Source: Streptomyces vietnamensis (lineage in GTDB: Bacteria; Actinomycetota; Actinomycetes; Streptomycetales; Streptomycetaceae). From it: DNA of 64,000 nucleotides. Of this stretch, positions 45,220 to 53,872 are shown piece after piece (positions within the stretch are counted from its first letter, which is position 1; each line of letters starts with the position of its first letter). The stretch is taken from positions 6,522,001 through 6,586,000 of the forward strand of contig NZ_CP010407.1 of assembly GCF_000830005.1 (NCBI RefSeq), in the 5' to 3' direction. The position numbers and the translations under genes were made by a program. The notes beneath the pieces are model-generated. The model saw nothing but the letters and a program-made list of their open reading frames with translations, was not told the origin of the DNA and ran no database searches.

Positions 45220-46080
45220 GTGTACGAAATAGTGCGCCGCCACCTGGGGAAGGTGGTGGCCGGAGCGGCCATGGCGGTGACGGGAACCGCCGTCGCCGTC
45301 GCGATCAGCCTGCCGACCCAGGCGGGAGCGAACGGGGCCGCAGGACCGGTCGGAACAGCGGGGGCCGGCGGAACCGCCGGAGCGACCGCCGCGACGGCGG
45401 GGGGCGGCTCGGGCAGCGCCGCCCAGCAGGGGGAGACGGGCGCGCAGGCACCGGGCACCGCGCCGCCGCCCGCCACCGTGGTCCCGCCCGCGGCCGAGGG
45501 GAAGAAGGGCGTCGGCAGCGACCCGCTCACCGACGACGAGCTCGCACGGGCCGAGTCGCTGGCGCTGACCCCGCCCGCCGCCTCCGCCCAGCAGGACGTC
45601 ACCGGCGGCCGGGGCCCGCAGCGCCTCGGCACCCGGCTCGCCGACCCCGTCCCGGGCGACCCGTCCCGCCGCGCCGAGGTCCGCCTCTACGACTACGGGC
45701 GGGACGAGCTCATCACGAAGACCGTCAACCTCGACACCGGCAAGGTCGAGAAGTCCGGCGCCCAGCACGGGGTCCAGCCCTCCGCCCATCCCGAGGAGCT
45801 GCGGGAGGCCCTGGAGCTGATCCTCGTGAGCCCGCTCGGCAAGGGCGTCAAGGAGGACTACAAGGACGCCACCGGCAAGGAGCTCACCTCCACCGGACAG
45901 CTGTGGTTCAACGGCGACGTCTACCGCACCTACCGCGAGTCCCATGTGCCCGCGCAGCTCGCCCGCTGCGGCGAGCACCGGTGCGTCCGGCTCGTCACCA
46001 AGGTCCTCAACGGGGCCTGGATCGACACCCGGAACCTGATCGTCGACCTCTCCGCGAGGACCGTCACCCGCGTCGGCTGA
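45220..46080 (+). CDS. Exported protein resembling the copper amine oxidase N-terminal (N3-like) domain
   Basis: 286 aa from GTG 45220 (AGGGGG upstream; a GTG 12 codons earlier is less likely). The signal VRRHLGKVVAGAAMAVTGTA has a twin-Arg look. A Gly/Ala-rich low-complexity segment follows (about 40-85). The C-terminal 150 residues (RRAEVRLYDYGRDELITKTV, NLDTGKVEKSG, QPSAHPEELREALELIL, SPLGKGV) resemble CAO N2/N3 domains, with an RxAxVxxxD...VDLxxGxV pattern. The catalytic half is encoded 56 bases downstream, suggesting that the two proteins act together. Confidence 0.7.
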   Translation: MYEIVRRHLGKVVAGAAMAVTGTAVAVAISLPTQAGANGAAGPVGTAGAGGTAGATAATAGGGSGSAAQQGETGAQAPGTAPPPATVVPPAAEGKKGVGSDPLTDDELARAESLALTPPAASAQQDVTGGRGPQRLGTRLADPVPGDPSRRAEVRLYDYGRDELITKTVNLDTGKVEKSGAQHGVQPSAHPEELREALELILVSPLGKGVKEDYKDATGKELTSTGQLWFNGDVYRTYRESHVPAQLARCGEHRCVRLVTKVLNGAWIDTRNLIVDLSARTVTRVG

Positions 46081-46135
46081 CCACCGCCGCGGCCTCTCCA
46101 CAGCCTTCACGACACGTACGAGGGAGTACGTCCCC

Positions 46136-47467
46136 ATGTCCAATTCCCACCGGACGAACCCGCGCACCCGCAAGCGGGGCGCCGTCCTGACCGCCGCCGT
46201 GCTGCTCGGCACCGCCGCGGCCGCCGCCGGGCCCGCGACCGGCGCCACGGCCGCCACGGCCGCGACGCGCGCGGCGTCGCCCACCACGCCCGCGCCCGAC
46301 TGCTCGGCCGCGTACCGCATCACGCAGAAGCTCGACGGCGGCACCACCTGGCGCATGTGCTGGCGCTACGACACCGACGCCGGGCTCACGCTCGACAAGG
46401 TCACCTACCAGCCGCCCGGCGCCGCCGCCCCCATCAAGGTCCTCAACAGCGCCCGCCTCGCCCAGATCCACGTGCCGTACGACGACGGCGGCGCCGAGTA
46501 CGACGACCTCACCGGCGCCGGCTTCGGCTGGGGCCTGCAGAACCTCAAGCCGGCCGAGTGTCCCGGCGGCACCCTCACCACCGTCAAGGTGGCCGAGGTC
46601 GGCGACGTCAAGGGCCTGTGCACCACCACGCGGGCGCGCGGGCACGCTTACCGCATGGCCAGCGACAACGGCTCCAAGGTCTGGGCGGCACAGGCCAAGG
46701 ACCTGCTCGTCTACACCGTCAACAAGGTCGGCTGGTACGAGTACATCACCGAGTGGCGCTTCACCGCCGACGGCACCATCGGCGCCAACGTCGGGGCCAC
46801 CGGCAGCCTCTCGCCCGTCGACTACAACGCCACCGACGGACGCGGCTGGCCCCTCGGCAAGGGCGCCCGCGGCTACGCCACCAGCCACGCCCACAACGTC
46901 TTCTGGAAGCTCGACTTCGGCCTGGACGGCTCCACCAAGGACCGGATCGAGCAGTTCGACTCCACCGTCACCGCGCCCCCGGCCGGCGGCGGCGGACCCA
47001 AGGTGAAGACGACGCGCACGACCGTCACCAAGGAACTCGCCGGCGACGCGAAGAACATGCGCTGGTGGCGGGTGGTCAGCGGCACCGGCAAGAACGCCGA
47101 CGGCCACGCCCGTTCGTACGAGATCGTGCCCGGCCACACCGAAACCCACGCGGGCCGCGGCTTCACCAAGCACGGCGTCTACTTCACCCAGGCCCGTGCC
47201 TGTGAGAAGTTCGCGAGCAACAACATCGGCAACTGCGCGGCCGGCGCCGGTGACAGCGTGGACAAGTGGGTCAACGGCGAGACCCTGACTCAGCCGTCCG
47301 TGTGGGTCAACATCGGGTTCCACCACATCGCCCGGGACGAGGACCAGCAGCCGATGCCGGTCCACTGGCAGGGCTTCCAGCTCGTGCCCAGGGACGTAAC
47401 CGCTATGAATCCGCTCACTCCGACCGATCTCGCCTCCCAGAACGGGCAGCCCGATCTGGGGAGTTGA
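46136..47467 (+). CDS. Copper amine oxidase catalytic domain, exported
   Basis: 443 aa with a signal peptide (AVLTAAVLLGTAAAAAGPAT). The catalytic domain is recognisable. The TPQ-forming Tyr is Y201 in VGWYEYITEWRF, copper ligands are H251 and H253 in SHAHNVFWKLDFGLDGS, and the third is H396 or H397 in IGFHHIARDEDQQPMP. YDDLTGAGFGWG probably holds the Asp base. The usual TPQ consensus T-x-x-N-Y-D/E reads K-V-G-W-Y-E here. The N2/N3 domains are missing and seem to be supplied by the gene upstream. It would oxidise primary amines outside the membrane. Confidence 0.85.
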   Translation: MSNSHRTNPRTRKRGAVLTAAVLLGTAAAAAGPATGATAATAATRAASPTTPAPDCSAAYRITQKLDGGTTWRMCWRYDTDAGLTLDKVTYQPPGAAAPIKVLNSARLAQIHVPYDDGGAEYDDLTGAGFGWGLQNLKPAECPGGTLTTVKVAEVGDVKGLCTTTRARGHAYRMASDNGSKVWAAQAKDLLVYTVNKVGWYEYITEWRFTADGTIGANVGATGSLSPVDYNATDGRGWPLGKGARGYATSHAHNVFWKLDFGLDGSTKDRIEQFDSTVTAPPAGGGGPKVKTTRTTVTKELAGDAKNMRWWRVVSGTGKNADGHARSYEIVPGHTETHAGRGFTKHGVYFTQARACEKFASNNIGNCAAGAGDSVDKWVNGETLTQPSVWVNIGFHHIARDEDQQPMPVHWQGFQLVPRDVTAMNPLTPTDLASQNGQPDLGS

Positions 47468-47588
47468 GGAAGCAGCCTGACGATCCTGCTGCACCGCCTC
47501 CCGCTCGCGGAGTACCCTTCCTTGATCGTTGTCACATGGTCATCCTGTCCGCCGGAACGGGTGTCCGGGAGCAGAAGGCGGTGCGCGG

Positions 47589-48911
47589 GTGAGCTCGGGA
47601 GGTCTGGAGCTGCCCCCAGGTGACGCGGGTCACGAGGGGGGCCCGGCCGACCCGGCAGAGGCGTCGCCCGGAGCGGCCGCGCCGCCGGGTTCGGCCGTAC
47701 CGCCGGGTGTGGTCCTGCCGCCGGGCGCGGTCGTGCCGCCCGGCACGGTCACGGTCGGCCGGCCGGTGGAGATCGGGGCGGAGCTCGACTGGGGCGCCGA
47801 GGCCTGGAGCGAGGTCCGCACCCGGGCCCAGCGCGCCGGTCGCGCCTACATCTGGCTGAATCTCGTCGAACAGCGGCTGCGGGCCGTGGTCGCCGCCGTC
47901 CTGCGACCCGTGTACGAACCGGTGCACGGCGAGGAGTGGGTGGTGGCCGCGGCCGGACCGGCCGGCCAGGAGTGGGTCCAGCGGGCGGTCGCCGTCCGCG
48001 AGGTCTCCCGGCGCAAGGGCTACCTCCTCGACCCGGCCGACGACAACGTCCTGAGCTTCCTCACGCTGCCCCAGCTGCGCGAGCTGATGGTGCAGCACTG
48101 GCCGTGCTTCGAGCCCTACTTCGACGACCGGCGCGAGGTCGAGCTCGCCCTCGACGAGCTGGAGGTCACGCGCAACGTGGTCTCCCGCAACCGGGCGCTC
48201 TCGCTGACCGTCCTCGCCCAGTCCGAGCGGGCCTCCGCCCGCATCCTGGAGATCCTCGGCGGCGGCGCCGGGGTCCCGTCCGCCGACCGGCTGCCCGTGG
48301 ACGCGGTCGAGGACCTCGTCGGCGACCGGTACGCGGACGTCGTCTCCGTCCACCCCGACCGGGTCCGGCTCCAGCGGCAGCTGCCCGCCGAGGACCTCTT
48401 CGGCGGGGCCCGCCGCCTCGACGCCACCGGCATAGGCCTGAACCTGCTCGTGCAGAACTTCTCCGGCCGCCGCATGGTCCGGCTCGCCGAGTCCGGCTGC
48501 CGGACCCGGCTCCTCTTCCTCAACCCCGCGAGCAGCGCCGTCAAGCGCCGCGAGCGCGAGCTCGGCCTGAAGAAGGGCGAGCTGAGCCGCTCGGTCGAGA
48601 TGAACATCCTGCACATGCGCCGGGTCCGCTCGAAACTCCGCGACCCGGGCGCCTTCCAGATCCACGTCTTCGACGAGACCCCCCGCTTCACCGCCTACCT
48701 GGTGGACGGCGACGGGCCGGACGGGGTCGGCGTCGTCCAGTCCTACTTGCGCCGGGCCCGGGGCATGGAGGCCCCCGTCCTCGTCCTGCGCGGCGGCGGG
48801 CGGAACGTCGTCCGGCACGGGCAGTCGTCCCGTGACGGGGATCACGGACTCTTCGAGACGTACCGGGAAGAATTCGAATCGGTCTGGCTCGACTCCCGGC
48901 CCGTCTCCTGA
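47589..48911 (+). CDS. SAV2148-family HEPN-domain protein
   Basis: 440 aa from GTG 47589 (GAAGG upstream). The N-terminus is Pro/Gly/Val-rich and disordered, with repeats of VPPG/VLPPG. The HEPN domain spans about 70-215: YIWLNLVEQRLRAVVAAVLR, YLLDPADDNVLSFLTLPQLR, ELALDELEVTRNVVSRNRAL. The RNase-type R-x4-6-H reads RNVVSRNR, with no His. The C-terminal domain (ARRLDATGIGLNLLVQNFSG, LLFLNPASSAVKRRERELG, FQIHVFDETPRFTAYLVDGD) looks like a PLD-type fold without HKD motifs. Its role is unknown; the family is actinobacterial and conserved beside the exonuclease that follows. Confidence 0.85.
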   Translation: MSSGGLELPPGDAGHEGGPADPAEASPGAAAPPGSAVPPGVVLPPGAVVPPGTVTVGRPVEIGAELDWGAEAWSEVRTRAQRAGRAYIWLNLVEQRLRAVVAAVLRPVYEPVHGEEWVVAAAGPAGQEWVQRAVAVREVSRRKGYLLDPADDNVLSFLTLPQLRELMVQHWPCFEPYFDDRREVELALDELEVTRNVVSRNRALSLTVLAQSERASARILEILGGGAGVPSADRLPVDAVEDLVGDRYADVVSVHPDRVRLQRQLPAEDLFGGARRLDATGIGLNLLVQNFSGRRMVRLAESGCRTRLLFLNPASSAVKRRERELGLKKGELSRSVEMNILHMRRVRSKLRDPGAFQIHVFDETPRFTAYLVDGDGPDGVGVVQSYLRRARGMEAPVLVLRGGGRNVVRHGQSSRDGDHGLFETYREEFESVWLDSRPVS

Positions 48912-48998
48912 CCCGCCCCAGGGGGGCAGCGGGGGACGTTGTCAGTGGTGCGTGCGAGGGTGGTCACACCACGGGGGAGATCACGTAAGGAGGACCCG

Positions 48999-49724
48999 AT
49001 GGCTTGGCACGGCGACACGCTGGTCGGCTTCGACCTGGAGACGACCGGCACCGACCCGCTGGAGGCCCGTATCGTCACGGCCTCGATCGTCGAGGTCGAC
49101 GGCGGGGGACGGGTCGGGCAGCGGCGGGACTGGCTCGCCGACCCGGGCGTCCCCATCCCGGAGGAGGCCTCCGAGATCCACGGCATCAGCAACGAGCGCG
49201 CGGCCGCCGAGGGCCGGCCGGCCCGCGAGGTCGCCGACGAGATCGCGAGGACCCTCGCCGCGTACTGGGAGGACGGGATCCCGGTCGTCGCGTACAACGC
49301 CTCCTTCGACCTCACGCTCCTCGCCGCCGAACTGCGCCGCCACGGGCTCCCGTCCCTGGAGGAGCGGCTCGGCGGGACCGCCATCGGTCCGGTCGTCGAC
49401 CCGTACACCATCGACCGGGCCGTCGACCGCTACCGGCGCGGCAAGCGGACCCTGGGGGCGGTCTGCGGGGAGTACGGCGTGGTCCTCGAAGCCGCCCACG
49501 AGGCCGCCGCCGACGCGCTCGCCGCCGTCCGGGTCGCCGTCGCGATAGCCGAGCGGCACCCCCAGGTCGCCGCCCTCGACCCGGCCGAGCTGCACGAGCG
49601 CCAGATCGGCTGGTACCGCGCCTGGGCCGAGAACTTCCAGGACTTCCTGCGCCGCAAGGGCGACGCGGAGGCGGTCGTCGACTCCACGTGGCCCCTGCGC
49701 GAGGCGGTCGCGGCGGCGGTCTGA
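48999..49724 (+). CDS. DEDDh 3'-5' exonuclease
   Basis: 241 aa from ATG 48999 (AAGGAGGA). The exonuclease domain of the DnaQ type has FDLETTGTDP (D12, E14), VAYNASFDLTLL, and HEAAADALAA with the H-x4-D motif. It fits DNA polymerase III epsilon-like proofreading nucleases, but as a stand-alone protein it is more likely a repair or RNA exonuclease. It ends with a helical extension (RRKGDAEAVVDSTWPL), which I do not recognise from other DnaQ-like proteins. Adjacent to the HEPN gene on the same strand. Confidence 0.9.
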   Translation: MAWHGDTLVGFDLETTGTDPLEARIVTASIVEVDGGGRVGQRRDWLADPGVPIPEEASEIHGISNERAAAEGRPAREVADEIARTLAAYWEDGIPVVAYNASFDLTLLAAELRRHGLPSLEERLGGTAIGPVVDPYTIDRAVDRYRRGKRTLGAVCGEYGVVLEAAHEAAADALAAVRVAVAIAERHPQVAALDPAELHERQIGWYRAWAENFQDFLRRKGDAEAVVDSTWPLREAVAAAV

Positions 49725-49739
49725 CCCCGCCCGGACGTA

Positions 49740-51584
49740 TCAGCCGAGCGGCAGCTTCAGGCGGGCGGCCTCGCCGTCGGCGGACGTGACGGTGGTCGTG
49801 CTGCTGTCGGCGCCGGAGTCCGTGAGGGCGTCGGAGTAGAGCTTGTCCTTGCTGTTGACCACGAGCATGAGGCGGTGGCCCGCGGCCACGTCGTAGCCCG
49901 CGGCCTGGAGCTTCCAGGTGGTGGTGCGGTTCTCACCGGGGGTGAGGTCGACCAGGGTGAGGGGCTCGTGGGTGATGATGCGGGCCGTGTCGTCGGGGCC
50001 GACGTCGAAGAGGTAGGCCACGAGCGTCGTCGATTCGGCGGTGCTGCGGACGGTGAGCGTGAGCTCGGGGACGCCCCGGATGCGACGGGCCGCACCGCTC
50101 GTGGCGGCGTCGAGAGGGGCCGTGGTCCAGACGGCGAGGTGCTGCCGGTCGAACTTGTCCGTGGCGTAGGTCTTCGGGTTGCCCTTCCACTCGGCCTGGC
50201 CGGTGGCGATGATCGCGTCGACCGCGGTGGCATCCGTGAGCTCGCCCGCGGTGAACTCCCGCTTCCAGCCGGTCTCCGCCGCCCCGGCGAGGCCGCCGTC
50301 ACGGCTGTCGGAGCCGACGGAGGTCAGATACCACTCCTCGGTGGAGGTGGTGACCTCCGACCAGGAGGACTTGGGCTCGCGGACGGCGGGCTCGGTGATG
50401 ACGTTCTGGCCGGTCTCCGGGTCGGTCGCGGTCCGGTAGGTGAACATGACCTGGTTGTTGACCGCGGGCCACTCGGGCACGCCGTTCGAGGCGCCGAGCA
50501 CATGGTGGTCGAGCCAGGCGAAGGCCTCCTCGACGGGCAGGTTCGGCCCGCTCCACGGGATGGAGAGCCCGGCGCCCTCGGGAGCGGCGTGGTCCCCGAT
50601 CCACAGGTTCAGGTGCTTGGGCACGGTCAGCCGCTCGAAGTGCTCGACGACCTGGTTGACCGGGAAGAGCGTCTCGTGCCAGGTGTTGGAGAAGAACGTG
50701 GGGATGTTCCGGGCGTTGGTGTCGCCGGCGTATTCGGCGGGCGCGCGCTCCGTGCCCCAGTCCACCACCGTGTCGAGGTTCCGTCCGGCCCTGAAGTCCG
50801 CCAGGAGCTGCCGGGTGGCGGGGTCGAACTTCCGCTCCTCGGGACCGCCGGTGAAGTTCACCAGGGCGTCCACGGCCGCCAGGTGGCGGGTGCCGTTGTC
50901 GTAGAGGCTCGTGGCGAGGTTGCCCCAGGTGCTGAAGGCGACGACCGCCTCGACGCGGGCGGCCGGGTCCTTCGCCGCGACGAGCTGGCTGATGCCGGAA
51001 CCGTACGACTCGCCGAGGAAGGCGATCTTGTTCGGGGCGAAGTACTGCATCGCGTGGTCGATGACCGTGGAGCCGTCCATCCAGTCCAGCGGTCCGGCGA
51101 CGTCGATCGTGCCGCCGGACGTGAAGAAGGCGTCGCGGTAGCCGCCGCCGAGCAGCGGGTACGTCAGGCCGATGCCGCGCGGGGTGTACGCGAGGACGTG
51201 GTAGCCGCGCTGCGCCAGCTGCAGGTACAGGTACGCGAAGATGGTCCAGCCGAACGGCGTCCAGCCCGCCGGCACGATCACCACCGGGCGGGGTTCGTCG
51301 CCGTGGAGCTTGATCGTGAAGGCCGACAGCTCCACACCGTCCGAGTCGATCCTCGGGAAGCCGAAGGACGCCTTGGCCCGCACCTGCTCCGTCAGCTGCT
51401 GGAGCTCGGGGGTCAGCAGAGCACCGGTCGCCTCGCCCTTCAGCGTGGCGACCAGCGCAAGGGCCAGATTGACGGCGTCCGGGTCGAGCTCGGTGGCGGA
51501 GGCGTAGATGCCGTGCTCGGCGAGCCGGGCCACCTGGGCGGGGGTTACCGCGCTGATCTCGTTGTCGTCCTGAGGGTTGCTCAC
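49740..51584 (-). CDS. S15/CocE-type hydrolase (X-Pro dipeptidyl-peptidase-like)
   Basis: 614 aa from GTG 51584 (AGAGGACGG upstream). The alpha/beta-hydrolase domain has PVVIVPAGWTPFGWTIFAYL, YTPRGIGLTYPLLGGGY, and the nucleophile elbow FLGESYGSGISQL. LWIGDHAAPEGAG probably holds the Asp/His pair. The C-terminal jelly-roll (VPELTLTVRSTAESTTLVAY, LTPGENRTTTWKL, GHRLMLVVNSKD) is the XPDP/CocE C-terminal domain. No signal peptide is seen. Substrate (proline peptide, ester or acyl) is uncertain. Confidence 0.88.
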   Translation of the reverse strand: MSNPQDDNEISAVTPAQVARLAEHGIYASATELDPDAVNLALALVATLKGEATGALLTPELQQLTEQVRAKASFGFPRIDSDGVELSAFTIKLHGDEPRPVVIVPAGWTPFGWTIFAYLYLQLAQRGYHVLAYTPRGIGLTYPLLGGGYRDAFFTSGGTIDVAGPLDWMDGSTVIDHAMQYFAPNKIAFLGESYGSGISQLVAAKDPAARVEAVVAFSTWGNLATSLYDNGTRHLAAVDALVNFTGGPEERKFDPATRQLLADFRAGRNLDTVVDWGTERAPAEYAGDTNARNIPTFFSNTWHETLFPVNQVVEHFERLTVPKHLNLWIGDHAAPEGAGLSIPWSGPNLPVEEAFAWLDHHVLGASNGVPEWPAVNNQVMFTYRTATDPETGQNVITEPAVREPKSSWSEVTTSTEEWYLTSVGSDSRDGGLAGAAETGWKREFTAGELTDATAVDAIIATGQAEWKGNPKTYATDKFDRQHLAVWTTAPLDAATSGAARRIRGVPELTLTVRSTAESTTLVAYLFDVGPDDTARIITHEPLTLVDLTPGENRTTTWKLQAAGYDVAAGHRLMLVVNSKDKLYSDALTDSGADSSTTTVTSADGEAARLKLPLG

Positions 51585-51880
51585 GAAGCCGTCCTCTTCA
51601 CTGTGGCCGACCAGCCGGCCGGCGCCGGGTACCGGGACGTCTTCGCCCCGCCTGCCTGAGGGCACGCGGGGCGAAGACGACGGCATCGTTCCAGCTCAGA
51701 AGGCACGTCGGCGTGGAAACCGGACACGGCCCCCGCTCCCCGTCACGGAGGCGGACTCACTCTCCAGGCGGGTTTGAATTCGCCCCCTGCCGACGCCGCC
51801 CACGGAAACGGTCACCTTTCGCCCACCGTCCGACGGAAGCGGTCACCCGGGATCAGCGACGATCGACCGGAACCGGCCCT

Positions 51881-52711
51881 TCAGGAGTTCTCCTTGAGGA
51901 AGGACAGCAGGAGCTCATTGACCTTCTCCGGCTGGTCGAGCTGCAGCCAGTGGCCCGCGTCCTCCACCCGCTCGTAGCGCCAGGAGCCCGACACGTACTC
52001 GCCCGTCCCGGACATCGAGCGCTCGGTGAGGAAACGGTCTCCGGTCGACCAGACGCCCATCACCGGGACCGACTCCGGCAGCGGCACCGCCGGCGCCTCG
52101 GGGTCGAACTGGACCTCCGCCGGCAGGCCCGCGCGGTAGATGTCGAGGGCGGCCGTCAGCGCGCCCGGCGCGCGCAGCTGCTCGATCACGGCCTCCGCGT
52201 CCGGGTGCTCGCCCAGCATGTCCCGCAGGTTCGCGAAGTCGTCCCGCGTCAGCCAGTCCTCGGCCACCCCGGCCAGCTGGAACAGCAGCATGTACCAGGA
52301 GCGCTGCTTCTGCTCCCAGCCCGCCGACCGGATCGACGCCAGATGCCCCACGGACAGGACGCTCAGGCTCCGCACCTTGTCCGGGAAGAACTGCGTCAGG
52401 CCCTGCGCGATGCCCGAACCCCAGTCGTGGCCCACCAGATGGACCCGGTCGAGGTCGAGCCGCGCCAGGAGCTCGACCAGATCGCCGACGTGCTTCCCCG
52501 GGTGGTACGCCTCGGGGCCGCCCTCGGGACGGTCGGAGGCGCCGAATCCGCGCAGGGTGGGAGCGACCGTCCGGAAACCGGCCGCGTTCAGCGCCGCGAC
52601 CTGGTGCCGCCACAGGTGGTGGCTGTCGGGGAAGCCGTGCACCAGCAGCACGGCCGGACCCTCCCCGCTCACCTCGACGTCGAGGGTCACCTCGGACAGT
52701 TCGACACGCAT
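51881..52711 (-). CDS. Epoxide-hydrolase-like alpha/beta hydrolase
   Basis: 276 aa from ATG 52711 (GGGGTG upstream). The oxyanion block VLLVHGFPDSHHLWRHQ and the nucleophile elbow VGHDWGSGIAQG, with Asp as nucleophile, indicate an epoxide hydrolase or haloalkane dehalogenase type rather than a lipase. The acid (STGDRFL) and catalytic His (VEDAGHWLQLDQPEKVNELL) follow in order. It is a soluble cytoplasmic enzyme of unknown substrate. It stands alone on the minus strand. Confidence 0.9.
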   Translation of the reverse strand: MRVELSEVTLDVEVSGEGPAVLLVHGFPDSHHLWRHQVAALNAAGFRTVAPTLRGFGASDRPEGGPEAYHPGKHVGDLVELLARLDLDRVHLVGHDWGSGIAQGLTQFFPDKVRSLSVLSVGHLASIRSAGWEQKQRSWYMLLFQLAGVAEDWLTRDDFANLRDMLGEHPDAEAVIEQLRAPGALTAALDIYRAGLPAEVQFDPEAPAVPLPESVPVMGVWSTGDRFLTERSMSGTGEYVSGSWRYERVEDAGHWLQLDQPEKVNELLLSFLKENS

Positions 52712-52757
52712 CTCAACACCCCGTTCGTTACCCGCCGGTTCGACGGGAACCATGATG

Positions 52758-53615
52758 TCAGAACGGGTACCAGCGCACCTCGGGGTCGCCGTCCCGCAGC
52801 GAGGCCACCCGCCGCTCGAACTCGGCGAGCGCCTTCGGGTTCGTCGGGGCGTGCTGCGCCACCCACGCGCAGCTCGCGGTCTCCCGCGCCCCGCGCAGCA
52901 CCGCGCATCCCTCCCACTCCCGGACGTCCCAGCCGTACGCCTCGGTGAAGGCCTCGTACGCCGCCGGGTCCAGGCCGTACCGGTCCCGGGAGAGCGCGAG
53001 GACCACCAGGTCGTGCTCGCGCAGGTCCGAGGAGAAGGTCTCCAGGTCCACCAGGACCGGGCCGTCCGGGCCGACGTGGACGTTCCGGGGGAGGGCGTCG
53101 CCGTGGATCGGACCCGGGGTCAGGTGCGGGGTGAGCGCGGCCGCCGCCGGGGCGAAGGAATCGCGCCGCTCCCGCAGGAACGCCGCGTCCGCCGGGTCGA
53201 TCGCGTCCCCCGCGAGCCGCAGCCACCGCTCGACCCCGCCGAGCAGCTCACGGCGCGGGAGCGTGAACCCGGTCGGCTCGGGCAGGGCGTGCACCGCCCG
53301 CAGCAGCGGGGCCAGATCGCGGGGTTCGGTCGGCCGGACCGCGTCGGGCAGCCGGTGCCAGACGGTGACCGGAAGCCCGTCCACCAGGCGCGGCTTCTCC
53401 TCGGCGGCCCGGACCGCCGGGACCCCGGCCGATTCCAGCCAGGACGCCAGCGCGAGCTCCCGCTCGGCCCGCTCGAACAGCTCCGCGTCCCGGCCGACCT
53501 TCACCACCAGCTCGCCCACCGTGAAGACCGCGTTCTCGCCCAGGGTGAGCAGCCGCGCGCCCGCGACCGGCAGCCCTGCCCCGCCCAGGATCTCCCGTGC
53601 CCGCGCCTCGTCCAT
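52758..53615 (-). CDS. Aminoglycoside phosphotransferase-family kinase
   Basis: 285 aa from ATG 53615 (GGGAGAGG upstream). The APH/choline-kinase fold has an N-lobe with GENAVFTVGELVVKVGR (Lys for ATP), catalytic loop PIHGDALPRNV (H-G-D-x4-N), and metal Asp in LVDLETFSSDLREHDLV. The substrate may be a small alcohol or antibiotic; there is no evidence for resistance. Divergent from the sugar ABC operon. Confidence 0.88.
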   Translation of the reverse strand: MDEARAREILGGAGLPVAGARLLTLGENAVFTVGELVVKVGRDAELFERAERELALASWLESAGVPAVRAAEEKPRLVDGLPVTVWHRLPDAVRPTEPRDLAPLLRAVHALPEPTGFTLPRRELLGGVERWLRLAGDAIDPADAAFLRERRDSFAPAAAALTPHLTPGPIHGDALPRNVHVGPDGPVLVDLETFSSDLREHDLVVLALSRDRYGLDPAAYEAFTEAYGWDVREWEGCAVLRGARETASCAWVAQHAPTNPKALAEFERRVASLRDGDPEVRWYPF

Positions 53616-53685
53616 CGACCTCTCCCTTGCCCGCTGTGTTTGCGCCAAAGTCTCCCATCCCCGCAGCTCACCGCGCCCGTCGCCT

Positions 53686-53706
53686 TGACGGGCCGACGGT
53701 CCGTCA
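53686..53706. promoter_or_regulatory. Palindromic operator candidate over the ABC-operon promoter
   Basis: TGACGG-n-CCG-n-CGG-n-CCGTCA: 18 of 21 positions fit a palindrome. It overlaps a promoter-like TTGACG (53685-53690) with a 17-base spacer to CACCAT (53708-53713). The form is like a LacI/ROK-type sugar operator, though no such regulator is in the window. Confidence 0.6.
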
Positions 53707-53761
53707 GCACCATGGCGGGATTCCGGACGGCGGCAGCAGCGGTGTGGACGGGGGTCGGATC

Positions 53762-53806
53762 GTGAGCTCGGTGGCCGCGACGAGGCGACCGGGGGTCCCT
53801 CGATGA
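53762..53806 (+). CDS. Leader mini-ORF 1 (14 aa)
   Basis: GTG at 53762, preceded by GGGGG at 7 bases, encodes MSSVAATRRPGVPR and stops at TGA 53804-53806, overlapping the ATG of the next mini-ORF by ATGA. It is part of a 41-base unit repeated in tandem. Because 41 is one short of a codon multiple, each unit ends in a stop that overlaps the next start. Confidence 0.5.
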   Translation: MSSVAATRRPGVPR

Positions 53807-53872
53807 GCGTGGTGGCCGCGACGAAGCGGCCGGAGGTCCCTCGATGAGCTCGGTGACCACGGCCGAGCGGCC
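53764..53872. repeat. 41-base tandem duplication of the permease gene's 5' end
   Basis: Unit 1 is 53764-53804, unit 2 is 53805-53845, and a partial third copy, the permease gene's own first codons, is 53846-53872. Each of the first two contains a G-rich ribosome site (GGGGGTCC or GGAGGTCC), a start and about 13 codons similar to the permease N-terminus (SSVTTAERPG). It looks like duplication of the translation-initiation region. Confidence 0.85.
53803..53847 (+). CDS. Leader mini-ORF 2 (14 aa)
   Basis: ATG at 53803 encodes MSVVAATKRPEVPR and stops at TGA 53845-53847, overlapping the permease ATG at 53844 by ATGA. GGGGG lies 7 bases upstream. Termination of this peptide places a ribosome at the permease start, so translation may be coupled. 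It differs from mini-ORF 1 at three residues. Confidence 0.5.
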   Translation: MSVVAATKRPEVPR

